The notes under the pieces were generated by a model. It had not been told where the DNA came from, ran no database searches, and saw only the letters and a program-made list of their open reading frames with translations. Shown piece by piece: positions 14,223-22,974 of a DNA stretch of 64,000 nucleotides (position 1 is the stretch's first letter; each line of letters starts with the position of its first letter). This DNA comes from Candidatus Rhodoblastus alkanivorans (lineage in GTDB: Bacteria > Pseudomonadota > Alphaproteobacteria > Rhizobiales > Beijerinckiaceae), in NCBI RefSeq assembly GCF_022760755.1, contig NZ_JAIVFP010000001.1, forward strand, positions 3,328,001 to 3,392,000, given 5' to 3'. The translations under genes and the position numbers were made by a program.

Positions 14223-15446
14223 TTACGGCGCCCTGCGCACAGCATCCCAGACCGAAGGCGGTGGCGCGATCGGCGTGGAAGGCGCCAGCGTCGCCACCGA
14301 AACATGAGGCCACGTCAGGCCGTTGAAGTTCAGGAGGACGACCTGCGAATATTGGATTTGCGTCGAATGAACTTTGATCGGGATCGGGCGGGGAATCGGG
14401 AACGGCGGATGGATCACGAAACGGGGGCCCGGAATGCCCAACGTTGGGTGCGGGGCGCCTGGAAGCGTGAGCGGGAGCTGTCCGGGGTGAAATATAGGCA
14501 CGAGAATTTCGTGCTCGACTGTTTCGATCCAGAAGGTCGCCTTTGCGCCCGCAAAAATTTTATTTGCGGGACCAGCCTGCTGATTAGGAACATTGGCGTT
14601 GACGGTGAGAAAGGCGATGTCCGCGTTCCCGCCGCCAACTGCCGGGATCGCGAGCTGCCCCGCGGGCGTCTCCGGCGCGCTGGCGACTTCGAGGATCACC
14701 GTGCTGACGATCGTCTGTCCCGCGATGGCGTTGCGGAGCACGGTATTGGGATCATCGAGGATTGCCTGCGTAATCGAGCCGCTGGCAATATGGCTGGTAA
14801 GATCCTGGGGTATGCGAAAAGTATTCTTGTCGGTCGCGGTCTGGCTCGGGAAGCGGAACGGCGCCCGCGTCGCGTCGAAGAACGGCGTCGGGTCCACCGA
14901 CGGAATCGTCGGTGGACCGGCAATGACCGCGGAAGCGGACCCTTGCAGGTTGATTGTCGTTCCATGCGGAACCGAGGCCATGCGCACGAATGTGACCGCC
15001 TCGGCCGGGTTTGTGGTTGCCGGCACGGCAAGCCAAATTCCCGGTTCGAAATGGATCGCGACGGGCGCGCCATTCGTCACATCATTGACGGTTTGAACAT
15101 AGGGAACGCCGTTTAGAAAAATATCGCCCTGGACCATCCCGCGATTGGGAATGCTGCCAAGACTCGCCGAAAACGCCAGGTTTTCAGTTGTGACATTGAG
15201 TTCGAGGATGTTGTCGTTGGGGCCGTTCGCGGGATTGGGCAGCGGCGTGGGCGTGGCGGCGCTTTGGGGTCGGAATATCAGATTGAATCCCTTGCCCGCA
15301 AAAGCGCCTTGGAAATTGGACAGAACGCCAAGCGATGGCGCAAAATTCAGTAGCGACCTCAGCCGCTCGTTTGCCAGCGACTTGACTTCATTAATGTGGA
15401 ATCCCTCCGGTAATTTCATCGAAGCAGGAGCATTCGCGTTCGTCAT
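14223..15446 (-). CDS. Hypothetical protein resembling proteins annotated as heme-binding
   Basis: 407-residue soluble protein without signal peptide or membrane helices, rich in beta-type segments and prolines. The stretch from LELNVTTENLAFSASLG through GVPYVQTVNDVTNG, HFEPGIWLAVPATTNP and VRMASVPHGTTINLQGSA resembles a family commonly annotated 'heme-binding protein' (FABP/THAP4-like barrel), found in bacteria and fungi. I cannot point to a heme ligand with confidence. The C-terminal ~130 residues (HPPFPIPRPIPIKVHS...) look like a proline-rich or second barrel region. The start at 15446 follows a strong AGGGAGG site. The upstream DNA is AT-rich, and the gene has no operon partner. Confidence 0.5.
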   Translation of the reverse strand: MTNANAPASMKLPEGFHINEVKSLANERLRSLLNFAPSLGVLSNFQGAFAGKGFNLIFRPQSAATPTPLPNPANGPNDNILELNVTTENLAFSASLGSIPNRGMVQGDIFLNGVPYVQTVNDVTNGAPVAIHFEPGIWLAVPATTNPAEAVTFVRMASVPHGTTINLQGSASAVIAGPPTIPSVDPTPFFDATRAPFRFPSQTATDKNTFRIPQDLTSHIASGSITQAILDDPNTVLRNAIAGQTIVSTVILEVASAPETPAGQLAIPAVGGGNADIAFLTVNANVPNQQAGPANKIFAGAKATFWIETVEHEILVPIFHPGQLPLTLPGAPHPTLGIPGPRFVIHPPFPIPRPIPIKVHSTQIQYSQVVLLNFNGLTWPHVSVATLAPSTPIAPPPSVWDAVRRAP

Positions 15447-15536
15447 TGGAACCTCCCTCATTTCAGTTACCTATATCAAATATAGACACTTAAATGCAAC
15501 ATTGTTGTTTAACGTGCCGACATCTGTCATTATTTA

Positions 15537-15568
15537 TAACACAACGTCTCATGTACTGTAACACAACG
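15537..15568. repeat. 10-bp direct repeats, 22-bp period
   Basis: TAACACAACG occurs at 15537-15546 and 15559-15568. The two-turn spacing places both copies on one helix face about 90-120 bp upstream of the heme-binding-like gene, as expected of an activator site. Confidence 0.5.
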
Positions 15569-15594
15569 CGCTAGAATAATTAGTAAATTTATAG

Positions 15595-15622
15595 TGATAA
15601 AAATTTAACATACTTTTTATCA
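15595..15622. repeat. AT-rich 9-bp perfect inverted repeat
   Basis: TGATAAAAA (15595-15603) and TTTTTATCA (15614-15622) flank a 10-base loop in the AT-rich gap. It could be a regulatory palindrome; too weak for a terminator. Confidence 0.45.
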
Positions 15623-16023
15623 AACTTATCTACAGCCAATATTGCCAAACTATCAGAATTCGTCGATATGGGATTTATCCAGCCGACTTTTGCTGGAGGC
15701 TCTCGCATTTCGGCCGGGACGACGCTGGTCGCTGGACTTTCGGACCAGGTGGACGGTGGCCGGCCTGTCATCGGACCGGCGGCCGTGTGCGACACGCGAC
15801 CACGTCACGCCACAGATGCGCCCAATGGCGACAGCAGCTCGGCGATCGTGCATAGGATTTCGGTGAACGAGCTTTGCGGAACGGTCGTGACGAGACGGAC
15901 GGGGCCGTAAGGCGGCCGTCTCATTCGAGTCGACCACCGTCCATCGGAGCAACGGGCGATCGGGCGCCAAACGTCGGATTTGAACCACCGGCAGGATTTC
16001 CGCAAATCCCGCCGAAACCGACG

Positions 16024-16881
16024 CTAAACGACAACCTTGCGGTAAAGACGCCAGGTCGCGTGGCCGAGGACCGGCAGCACGACGATGAGCGCGGTCAAAG
16101 CCGAAAGCATGCCCAGGGCGAGCCCCGTGGCGATGATCAGGCCCCAGGCCAGCATCGGCCCCGGATTGGCCTCGCAGGCGCGGATGGACGTGGCGATCGC
16201 TGTGAAGATCGTGACCTTGCGATCGAGAAGCAGGGGAAAGGACACGACGCTGATCGCAAAGACGACAAGGGCGAAAATGAAACCGACGCCACAGCCGACG
16301 GCGATCATCGTCCAACCGGCATGGGTCGTGAAAACGTTACTGGTCAATGACGTAAGCGACGCCGGCATTTCCGGTCCGATCGTCAAAACATAGATTTTCC
16401 ACGCCGCGAGGATCCACAGCCCATAGATGGCGATGAGCAGCAGCCCGAGCTTGAAAATTTCGGCGGCGGACTGCGAGGCGAAGGCCTTAAAACCGTCGAT
16501 CCAGTTCGCCTTCTCGCCGCGTTCACGCCGGCGGCTCATTTCATAGAGCCAGACCGCGGCAAAGGGACCGATCAGGGCGAAGCCGGCAAAGACCGGAAAC
16601 AGCAGCGGCAACGCGTGCGAATGGGATATGGCCCAGGTCAAGGCAAGACCGACAGCGGGGTAAATCAGGCAGATGAAGATCACATCGTCGCGGAAGAAGA
16701 GGAAATCGTCGAAACCCTGGCCGAGCGCGTTCCTGAGATCGGCGAAGGAAATCCGCCGCACCTGCGGCGCGAGCGACTTGTCGACATCGGGACGAAACAT
16801 TGCCCGCCCGATCGAGCGCAAAGCGTGGCCTGAGGCGGCGATTTGCACCGCGCCCCATTCGGCGGGGTTCCTGATCCACAT
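16024..16881 (-). CDS. DUF2189 family integral membrane protein
   Basis: 285-residue predicted inner-membrane protein from the ATG at 16881 (MWIRNPAEWGAVQIA), preceded by GGGAGG. An in-frame TTG two codons upstream is possible. The cytoplasmic N-terminus (RRISFADLRNALGQGFDDFLFFRDD) is followed by about six hydrophobic segments arranged in pairs, with the DUF2189-type loop SLTSNVFTTHAGW near residue 190. The role of the family is unknown. It sits downstream of hpnE on the same strand after ~290 bp, in the place where other genomes often carry the hopene cyclase. Confidence 0.75.
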   Translation of the reverse strand: MWIRNPAEWGAVQIAASGHALRSIGRAMFRPDVDKSLAPQVRRISFADLRNALGQGFDDFLFFRDDVIFICLIYPAVGLALTWAISHSHALPLLFPVFAGFALIGPFAAVWLYEMSRRRERGEKANWIDGFKAFASQSAAEIFKLGLLLIAIYGLWILAAWKIYVLTIGPEMPASLTSLTSNVFTTHAGWTMIAVGCGVGFIFALVVFAISVVSFPLLLDRKVTIFTAIATSIRACEANPGPMLAWGLIIATGLALGMLSALTALIVVLPVLGHATWRLYRKVVV

Positions 16882-17167
16882 TGGCAAATCCTCCCGAGAC
16901 TGAAGCAGCCGGCGGGCGCCCTACGGCCTGGCGCCCCCGTCGGCGCAGAACCTCATCTTATCTAGTCGCTCGCCGCGCTCCCGCCAGCGCCAAAGCGATC
17001 ACAATTTCTGGAGGCGTGTCCTTGGCCCGAACGCGGTCAATTCTGCCCCTCAATCGCCGCGCCACGCTGTTGATGGACAGGGCTTCAAATCCCGATTGGG
17101 AAGAAAGTCCCCGCGCGTCGGCCCTGCGCCTTGGCTTTCCCGCCGTGACGAGCCAGCCCCTTTATGG

Positions 17168-18403
17168 TCAGCGCCCTGCGCAAAACCCCGCCGCCCGCAC
17201 GCCCGACCGCACCGCGCCTTCGATGGTTGCGGGCAGGCCGGTCTGGGTCCAGTCGCCGGCGAGGAAGAGATTGCGCCACGCGGTTCCGGCGCCCGGTCGA
17301 AGCGCGTCCTGGGCGGGGGTCGCGGCGAAGGTCGCACGTTTTTCCTTGATGACCTGCCACGCCGGCAGGGGCGCCGAAAAACCCGCGACCGCCTGGACCT
17401 CGGCCCAGATTCTTTCGGCCAGTTCCTCGCGCGGGACGCCAAGAAAACGCTCCGCCGCGCTGATCGTCACCGAGAGACGATCGGAAAAGCCGAACAGCCA
17501 TTCACTCGCGGCGCCGATCACTCCTGTCAGCAGCGGCAGGTTCTGGGGCGCGGGATGAGCGAAATGGGCGTTGACGATGGCGCGGAATTCCGTCGGCGCC
17601 TTGAGACCGGGCAGCAGCGCCGCCGCGACCGGCGCGGTGACCGCAAGCACAACCTTGTCCTGCGACGCGATCGTCACTTTCTCGTCGCCGAAATCGAGCG
17701 CCGCCGCGCGATCCTCCGCGAAGTCGATGGCCTTCAAACTGGCGCCGAAGCGAATCTCCGCGCCTTTGCCCCGCAAAAACTCCAGCGCCGGATCGACAAA
17801 GGCGGCGGACAGCCCCTCCACCGCCACCACCGGCCGGCAGGCGTCGCCTCCTTTAGCAAAAGTCTCGCGCACGATGGCGCCGGCGAGCGCGGCGGACGCC
17901 TCGGCAGGATCGGTGTTCAGCGCCGAGACGAACAACGGATTCCAAAGATTGCGGGCGATCTCGCCGGTCCCGAGAAAGGGCTGCAAGGTCTGGTCGGGTC
18001 TGGCGAAAAGCAGTTTGATCAAAGCGAGATAATCGAGGCCCGCCGTATTGGGAACACGGCGGTCGGGCGCGAGAATCCACCACGGCAATTTCCCGGCGTT
18101 TGGCCGCAGTTTCCAGCGCGTCTTGCGCGCGAGATCGCAGAAATCGAACGCGGCCTCTTCCGGCCCGGCCAGCTTTTCCGCGCCGCCGATTTTTTTCACA
18201 TAGGCCAAAGCGGCGTGATTGCCCGACAGCAGCAGATGATTGCCGTTGTCGATCGTCATATTGAGGCCGGCGTCGAAATAGGACCGGCAGCGCCCGCCCG
18301 CCTGCGGCGCGGCCTCATAGAGCGACACCTCGGCGGCGCCGCAAAGCTCGACCGCCGCCGAAAGGCCGGCCAGCCCCGCCCCGACGATGTGGACGCGCGC
18401 CAT
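17168..18403 (-). CDS. hpnE: Squalene-forming FAD-dependent desaturase/reductase HpnE
   Basis: Third enzyme of the HpnCDE route, reducing hydroxysqualene to squalene. 411 residues with the N-terminal dinucleotide-binding loop VGAGLAGLSAA (Gly8, Gly10, Gly13), EAAPQAGGRCRS soon after, and the C-terminal FAD segment NLFLAGDWTQTGLPATIEGAVRSG, typical of the carotenoid desaturase-like amine oxidase family. Its ATG shares one base with the hpnD stop (TGATG). It is the last gene of the hpnABCDE run. Confidence 0.95.
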   Translation of the reverse strand: MARVHIVGAGLAGLSAAVELCGAAEVSLYEAAPQAGGRCRSYFDAGLNMTIDNGNHLLLSGNHAALAYVKKIGGAEKLAGPEEAAFDFCDLARKTRWKLRPNAGKLPWWILAPDRRVPNTAGLDYLALIKLLFARPDQTLQPFLGTGEIARNLWNPLFVSALNTDPAEASAALAGAIVRETFAKGGDACRPVVAVEGLSAAFVDPALEFLRGKGAEIRFGASLKAIDFAEDRAAALDFGDEKVTIASQDKVVLAVTAPVAAALLPGLKAPTEFRAIVNAHFAHPAPQNLPLLTGVIGAASEWLFGFSDRLSVTISAAERFLGVPREELAERIWAEVQAVAGFSAPLPAWQVIKEKRATFAATPAQDALRPGAGTAWRNLFLAGDWTQTGLPATIEGAVRSGVRAAGFCAGR

Positions 18404-19242
18404 CAGAAAAAACCATAGCGCAGGATCGCGCCGATCAAGGCGATCTTCGGCGTCGGGATTTTTTCGCGCGGCTTCCTGAAACCCCGGGCGGCGAGCCGCC
18501 GCCAGATCGCGCCATAGGCGAGGCTCATGATTTTCGGCGCGCGAATTTCATCGCGAGGCCGGCGCGCCATGATCGCGTCGGCCTCCTCGAAATGATCTTT
18601 GGCCTGTTGCAGCAAAGGCCGGCAGACGGCGTCGAGATCGTCCATCGCCGCCACTTTTCCCGGCGTCGGGTCGGAAATTCCGGCGGCCGCAAGATTTTCG
18701 CGCGGCAGATAGAGCCGCCCTATTGCAGCGTCCTCGTCGATGTCGCGCAAAATATTGGTGAGCTGTAGGGCGCGGCCGAGATGACGCGCCAGCGCGATTC
18801 CTTCCGCCTCCGGCAAGCCGAAAACGCGCACCGAAAGCCGCCCGACCGCGCTCGCCACCCGGTCGCAGTAAAGGTCGAGCGTCGCGGCGTCGGGCGCGAC
18901 AATGTCGGAATCAACATCCATCTCCATGCCGTCGATCACGGCGACAAAATCTTCGCGGGCGAAGCCGAACCGGCGCAAAGGCGCCGCGAGGCCGGCGGCA
19001 AGGCCCGGCGGCTTCCCGGCGTAAAGCGCATCAATGGCGCGGCGCCAGGCGTCGAGCGCGGCCTTTTTCGTGGCCTTGTCGCCGCCCTCGTCGGCGACGT
19101 CGTCCACGGCGCGGCAGAAGGAATAAATCTCGAACATGGCGTCGCGTTTTTCGCGCGGGAGAATGGCCATGGCGCGGTAGAACGAACTCTTGCTGGCGCG
19201 CTGGCGGGCGAGTTCGGCGGCTTCGTCAAACGCAGCGGTCAC
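18403..19242 (-). CDS. hpnD: Presqualene diphosphate synthase HpnD
   Basis: 279-residue head-to-head prenyl synthase condensing two farnesyl diphosphates to presqualene diphosphate. Two aspartate-rich motifs are visible: AVDDVADEGGD (Asp47, Asp48, Asp51) and NILRDIDEDAAIGRLYLP near residue 165. The GTG start at 19242 overlaps the hpnC stop (GTGA), so the two squalene-pathway enzymes are translationally coupled. Confidence 0.95.
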   Translation of the reverse strand: MTAAFDEAAELARQRASKSSFYRAMAILPREKRDAMFEIYSFCRAVDDVADEGGDKATKKAALDAWRRAIDALYAGKPPGLAAGLAAPLRRFGFAREDFVAVIDGMEMDVDSDIVAPDAATLDLYCDRVASAVGRLSVRVFGLPEAEGIALARHLGRALQLTNILRDIDEDAAIGRLYLPRENLAAAGISDPTPGKVAAMDDLDAVCRPLLQQAKDHFEEADAIMARRPRDEIRAPKIMSLAYGAIWRRLAARGFRKPREKIPTPKIALIGAILRYGFF

Positions 19243-20126
19243 GCGGCCCTCCGGGTCAGACGGGAGACAGCCTCGCCCATCGCCGCGGCGATCGCGCCGA
19301 TGAGCATGCCGCTCTTGGAAAGCCTCACATTTTCGCTGAGCGGATCGCGCGCGATCAGCAGATCGGCGATCGTGAACGCATGGCGCACGATCACTGCGAT
19401 CTCCATGCCCAAACGCAAATCCTTGATGTCATGGGGCAAGCTCATTCCTTCGGCCAGCAGGCCGCGATTGCGCAGCGCAAGGTCGCGCAGACAGGCGCGC
19501 AAAGCGGGCGTCGCCTTGCCTGCGCCGAGATCCTCGGCCCGCGCCCCTGCCGCCGCAAGCGCATCCTGCGGGACATAGACGCGGTCCAGCGCGCGAAAAT
19601 CCTTGCCGCAGTCCTGCAGATGGTTGTTGATTTGGAGCGCAGCGCAGATCGCGTCGGAGGCCGGCCACAGGTCGCGGCTCTCGCCATGGACGTCGAGCAG
19701 GAAACGCCCGACCGGCATGGCCGACAGCCGGCAATAATCGATCAGCTCGTCCCAGGTCGCATAGCGGTTCTGGTCCACGTCGCGGCGGAAGGCGTCGAGC
19801 AGGTCGCGGGCGTGACGGTCGGTCAGGCCGCATTCCGCGAGTTTGGCGCGCAGTTTCACGCCGAGCGGTTCGGCGTCGCTCGCGCCGGTCAGACTCTGGT
19901 CGAGTTGGTCGAGCAGCGCGCGTTTTTGCGCCGGCGCGAGGTCCGGATGATCGGCGACATCGTCGCCGGCGCGGACGAAATCGTAAAAGGCGAAGATGAC
20001 CGGGCGCAAAGGCGAGGCGATCAGCAGGGAGGCGACGGGAAAATTCTCGTCGTTTCCGCCCTTGCCCGAGCGCAGGCTTTCCGCCGTGACCGGCGCGGGC
20101 TCGACTTGTCTCGCAGCGGCGCTCAT
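19239..20126 (-). CDS. hpnC: Hydroxysqualene synthase HpnC
   Basis: 295-residue squalene/phytoene synthase-family enzyme that converts presqualene diphosphate to hydroxysqualene. GGNDENFPVAS and FYDFVRAGDDVADHPD mark the first half. NNHLQDCGKDFRALDRVYVPQD is the HpnC version of the second motif. The start at 20126 (MSAAARQVEP) gives an ATGA overlap with hpnB; the frame stays open into hpnB but that extension is the hpnB shadow. Confidence 0.95.
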   Translation of the reverse strand: MSAAARQVEPAPVTAESLRSGKGGNDENFPVASLLIASPLRPVIFAFYDFVRAGDDVADHPDLAPAQKRALLDQLDQSLTGASDAEPLGVKLRAKLAECGLTDRHARDLLDAFRRDVDQNRYATWDELIDYCRLSAMPVGRFLLDVHGESRDLWPASDAICAALQINNHLQDCGKDFRALDRVYVPQDALAAAGARAEDLGAGKATPALRACLRDLALRNRGLLAEGMSLPHDIKDLRLGMEIAVIVRHAFTIADLLIARDPLSENVRLSKSGMLIGAIAAAMGEAVSRLTRRAA

Positions 20127-21334
20127 GGCGTCTCCGTCTCGATTTCTTTTCCGCGCGCGCGCCGCACGAGTTCTTTTCCGCGCGCGCGCCGCACGAGGTG
20201 GGCTTGCGCCCTGCCCTTCCACATCCCGCCGCGCCCGCGGAAAAATTGCAGGGCGGAATCGAGCGTATAGAGCAAATAGGGCGCGGCGATAAGCGGCAAA
20301 GTCATGGCCCGCCAGCGCTTGAGCCCATAAAAACGCTGGATCGGCCCGAAACTCACGCTCATCAGCACGAAGGCCGCAATGCCGCACAATCCGGCAACAC
20401 CGTCCGCGAAAAAGGCGAGCACAACGGGGACGAAAAAGGTCAGGACGAGGCCGAGGCTCGTCAGCGCGAGCCAAAGCGGCGAAAAGCGCAGTTGCGCATA
20501 GGCCGAACGCGACACCATGCGACGAATGTCGGCGAAACTCGGATAGGAGCGCAGCGAGTGCAGGCGGTTCGACAGGCCGAGCCAGATCGGCCCCACGCTT
20601 TTCATGCGCGCGCCGAAGGCGCAATCGTCGATCAGGGCGTCGGAAATCGAGGCGACGCCGCCCGCCTTTTCCAGCAGATCGGCGCGCGCCAGCATGAGAT
20701 TGCCCGCCGCGGCGGCGATTTTCCTGCGCGGATCGGAGACCCAGCGGAAGGGATAAAGCATCTGGAAAAAATAAGTGAAGGCGGGGATCAGCCATTTCTC
20801 GGCCGCGCTCTCGCAACGCCAGGTCGCCATCAGCGAGACGAGCGCATAAGAGCCGGCCTCCGCCCGCGCCACCACGGCGCGCAGATTTTCTGGCGCATGC
20901 AGGATGTCGGCGTCGGTGAAAAGAATATAGCGGGGCGCGAAATTCTTCCGCGCCAAAGCTTCGCCCTGGGCCATGGCCCAGACCTTTCCGGCCCAACCGG
21001 CGGGCAAAGGCGCGCCGGGAAGAATGGCGAGGCGTTCGAGATGGGGCGATGCGGCGGCGGCGGCGCGGGCCTTGTCCGCTGTGCCGTCGCCGCTCTGGTC
21101 GTCGGCCAGAATGATGTGAAACTCGCCCGGATAATCCTGCGCCAGCAGCGAACCGAGGCTTTCGCCGATCAAGGCCGCCTCGTCGCGCGCCGGAACTACC
21201 GCCACGACACTCGGCCATTGCGCCGGCGCCGGCGGATCATCCAGATCGTCGCGGTCGCGGCAGCGCCAGAAATTTCCGCGCGCGCATACGAGAACCGGCC
21301 AGATCGCGAGGACCAGAAGGCCGAGCCAGTTCAC
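20123..21334 (-). CDS. hpnB: Hopanoid-associated glycosyltransferase HpnB
   Basis: 403-residue GT2-family membrane glycosyltransferase. It has an N-terminal membrane helix (WLGLLVLAIWPVLV), VVAVVPARDEAALIGESL, DDQSGDGT, the acidic FTDADI motif, and DALIDDCAFGARMK, with two or three C-terminal helices from about residue 285. The GTG at 21334 overlaps the hpnA stop (GTGA). HpnB is linked to hopanoid loci but its substrate is not established. The last residues are a perfect 9-residue duplication (LVRRARGKE twice) encoded by a 27-bp tandem repeat. Confidence 0.9.
   Translation of the reverse strand: MNWLGLLVLAIWPVLVCARGNFWRCRDRDDLDDPPAPAQWPSVVAVVPARDEAALIGESLGSLLAQDYPGEFHIILADDQSGDGTADKARAAAAASPHLERLAILPGAPLPAGWAGKVWAMAQGEALARKNFAPRYILFTDADILHAPENLRAVVARAEAGSYALVSLMATWRCESAAEKWLIPAFTYFFQMLYPFRWVSDPRRKIAAAAGNLMLARADLLEKAGGVASISDALIDDCAFGARMKSVGPIWLGLSNRLHSLRSYPSFADIRRMVSRSAYAQLRFSPLWLALTSLGLVLTFFVPVVLAFFADGVAGLCGIAAFVLMSVSFGPIQRFYGLKRWRAMTLPLIAAPYLLYTLDSALQFFRGRGGMWKGRAQAHLVRRARGKELVRRARGKEIETETP
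20144..20197. repeat. 27-bp perfect tandem duplication in the 3' end of hpnB
   Basis: Two identical adjacent 27-mers (20144-20170 and 20171-20197) encode LVRRARGKE twice near the HpnB C-terminus. The unit is a multiple of three, so reading frame is kept. It ends about 20 bp before the hpnC start. Confidence 0.95.
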
Positions 21335-22332
21335 GCGATCATGCCTTTTTCGCGGAACCATTCCACGGCGTCGGCGAGCGCCTGCGCGTAAGGCCGCGCG
21401 GAAAAACCCAATTCGCGCTCGGCCTTGGCGGAGGAGAAATACATGCGATATTTCGCCATGCGCAAAGCATCGGCGGTAATGAAAGGCTCCTTGCGGGTGA
21501 TGCGGGCCACGGCCTCGGCGCCATAGGCCAGCGGGAACAGCGGCCTGCGCGGCATTTTCAGCTTGGGCGGCCTGCGCCCGACCAGCGCCGCGATCTCGGC
21601 AAGCATCGTTCCGAGCGGCGCGTCCTGTCCGCCGAGAATATAGCGCTCGCCGATGCGGCCGCGCTCCATGGCGGCGATATGGCCGGCGGCGACGTCGTCA
21701 ACATGGACGAGATTGAGCCCGGTGTCGACATAGCCGGGCATGCGGCCGCTGGCGGCCTCGACAATGATCCGCCCGGTCGGGGTCGGCTTGATGTCACGCG
21801 GGCCGATGGGTGTGGAGGGGTTGACGATGACCGCCGGCAGGCCCTGTTCCGCGACCATCTGCTCGACCAGCCGCTCGGCGATGGTCTTGCTTTTCTTGTA
21901 AGCCCCGATCGCCTGGTGCGGCTTGGCGGGCGAAGTCTCGTCCACCGGACGGCCGTCGTCCTTGAGCTTGAGCGTCGCCACCGAGGAGCAATAGACGATG
22001 CGGCTCACCCCGGCGCGCAGGGCCTCCGCCATGATATTGCCGGTCCCGATGCGATTGGCCTCGACGATCTCATTGGGGTCCGGCGCCCACATGCGATAAT
22101 CCGCCGCGACATGATAGAGCCGCTCCACCCCGCGCAGGGCGGGACGCAGCGACGCGGCGTCGCGCAGGTCGCCAACAACCACCTCGGCGTCCAGCCCCTC
22201 GATATTGCCGCGCGCCGAAGTCTGGCGCGCCAGCAGCACGACGCGCTCGCCGCGCGCGATCAGGGCGCGGGCGACCGCCGCGCCGACGAAGCCGGTCGCG
22301 CCGGTGACAAGCGTTTTGCCTGACGGATTCAT
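21331..22332 (-). CDS. hpnA: Hopanoid-associated sugar epimerase/reductase HpnA
   Basis: 333-residue extended SDR of the dihydroflavonol-reductase type. It has the NAD(P) loop GATGFVGAAVARAL at residues 10-23, VGDLRDAASL, YCSSVATL (active-site Ser), and the catalytic Tyr-x-x-x-Lys as YKKSK near 150. The ATG at 22332 has a strong GGAGGAGG site; the longer open frame upstream is intergenic. First gene of hpnABCDE. The exact reaction of HpnA is not established. Confidence 0.92.
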   Translation of the reverse strand: MNPSGKTLVTGATGFVGAAVARALIARGERVVLLARQTSARGNIEGLDAEVVVGDLRDAASLRPALRGVERLYHVAADYRMWAPDPNEIVEANRIGTGNIMAEALRAGVSRIVYCSSVATLKLKDDGRPVDETSPAKPHQAIGAYKKSKTIAERLVEQMVAEQGLPAVIVNPSTPIGPRDIKPTPTGRIIVEAASGRMPGYVDTGLNLVHVDDVAAGHIAAMERGRIGERYILGGQDAPLGTMLAEIAALVGRRPPKLKMPRRPLFPLAYGAEAVARITRKEPFITADALRMAKYRMYFSSAKAERELGFSARPYAQALADAVEWFREKGMIA

Positions 22333-22639
22333 ATTGGCGCTTTTCCTCCTCCCCCGTCCTAACATGGGTTGGCCGCCGCCTGAACGGCGAAAAACGCCCG
22401 GATGGCGCGGCGCGACTGCTTTTGGATCCATATAGGATAAATTTCTCCCCACGAGCGACATGAGACTCTTGATATAGACAATTCTTCTTGTAATCATGCT
22501 GTATTTGCAAAAATATTCTTTTTCATACCGTTGAAACGTCATTCGCACGGCCCTAATCTCTTCCGGAACGGCGCGGAAGAGAAATGTCCCGCGCCTCCAA
22601 ATGATCCCGCCGCCATGCGGCGCATGAAGAGGACAGACG
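22333..22639. other. Divergent promoter region between hpnA and the sulfate operon
   Basis: 307 bp without a gene. The middle (about 22430-22530) is AT-rich. On the plus strand TTGATA (22469-22474) and TAATCA (22491-22496) with 16-base spacing are a weak promoter candidate for the sulfate operon. The hpnA promoter should read the other way. No clear operator seen. Confidence 0.4.
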
Positions 22640-22963
22640 ATGGCCGCCCCGAAGCGTCCCAACCTGCCGGCGATTCTGGTCGCCAGCGATCTGCTCGAAG
22701 GCGAGGTGGTTTTCGCCGCCGAGCAGGGCTGGACGCGCGACCTGCGGCAGGCCCTCGTCGCCAGTGACGAACTGGCCGCCCAGGCGCTGGAGCGTTTCGG
22801 CGCGACCGAATTCCTCCACGCCAAAGTGGTCGATCCCTATCTGGTCGCCGTCGAGACCGGCGCCGACGGCGCGCCCCGCCCCCGGCATTATCGCGAGGTC
22901 TTGCGCGCGCTCGGGCCGAGCGTGCGCCCGGACCTCGGCAAGCAGGCCGATTTCCAGATCTGA
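22640..22963 (+). CDS. DUF2849 family protein of the sulfate assimilation operon
   Basis: 107-residue small protein (PAILVASDLLEGEVVF... VDPYLVAVETGADGAPRPRHYREVLRALGP) matching the DUF2849 layout. It is the first gene of the cys operon, 11 bp before cysI. The family almost always sits directly upstream of sulfite reductase in alphaproteobacteria; a small accessory or regulatory role is inferred, not shown. Confidence 0.85.
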   Translation: MAAPKRPNLPAILVASDLLEGEVVFAAEQGWTRDLRQALVASDELAAQALERFGATEFLHAKVVDPYLVAVETGADGAPRPRHYREVLRALGPSVRPDLGKQADFQI

Positions 22964-22974
22964 AAGGCCGCCCC

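Larger units (their letters stand above)
15447..16023. other. 577-bp AT-rich gap upstream of the heme-binding-like gene
   Basis: About 15447-15660 is markedly AT-rich against the GC-rich surroundings. It contains two 10-bp direct repeats and an inverted repeat (listed separately). The rest (15660-16023) returns to high GC. It has open frames on both strands (for example plus 15668-15910 and minus 15805-16005), but no recognisable product. Possible decayed gene; nothing confidently coding. Confidence 0.5.

Noticed and set aside
13976-14326. 116-codon plus-strand frame
   Set aside because: Its last third is antisense to the conserved-looking end of the heme-binding-like gene, and no start signal or family is visible.
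15640-16023. Transposase remnant in the hpnE-hpnG gap
   Set aside because: Several frames are open, but no DDE-type motif, terminal inverted repeats or target duplication could be found.
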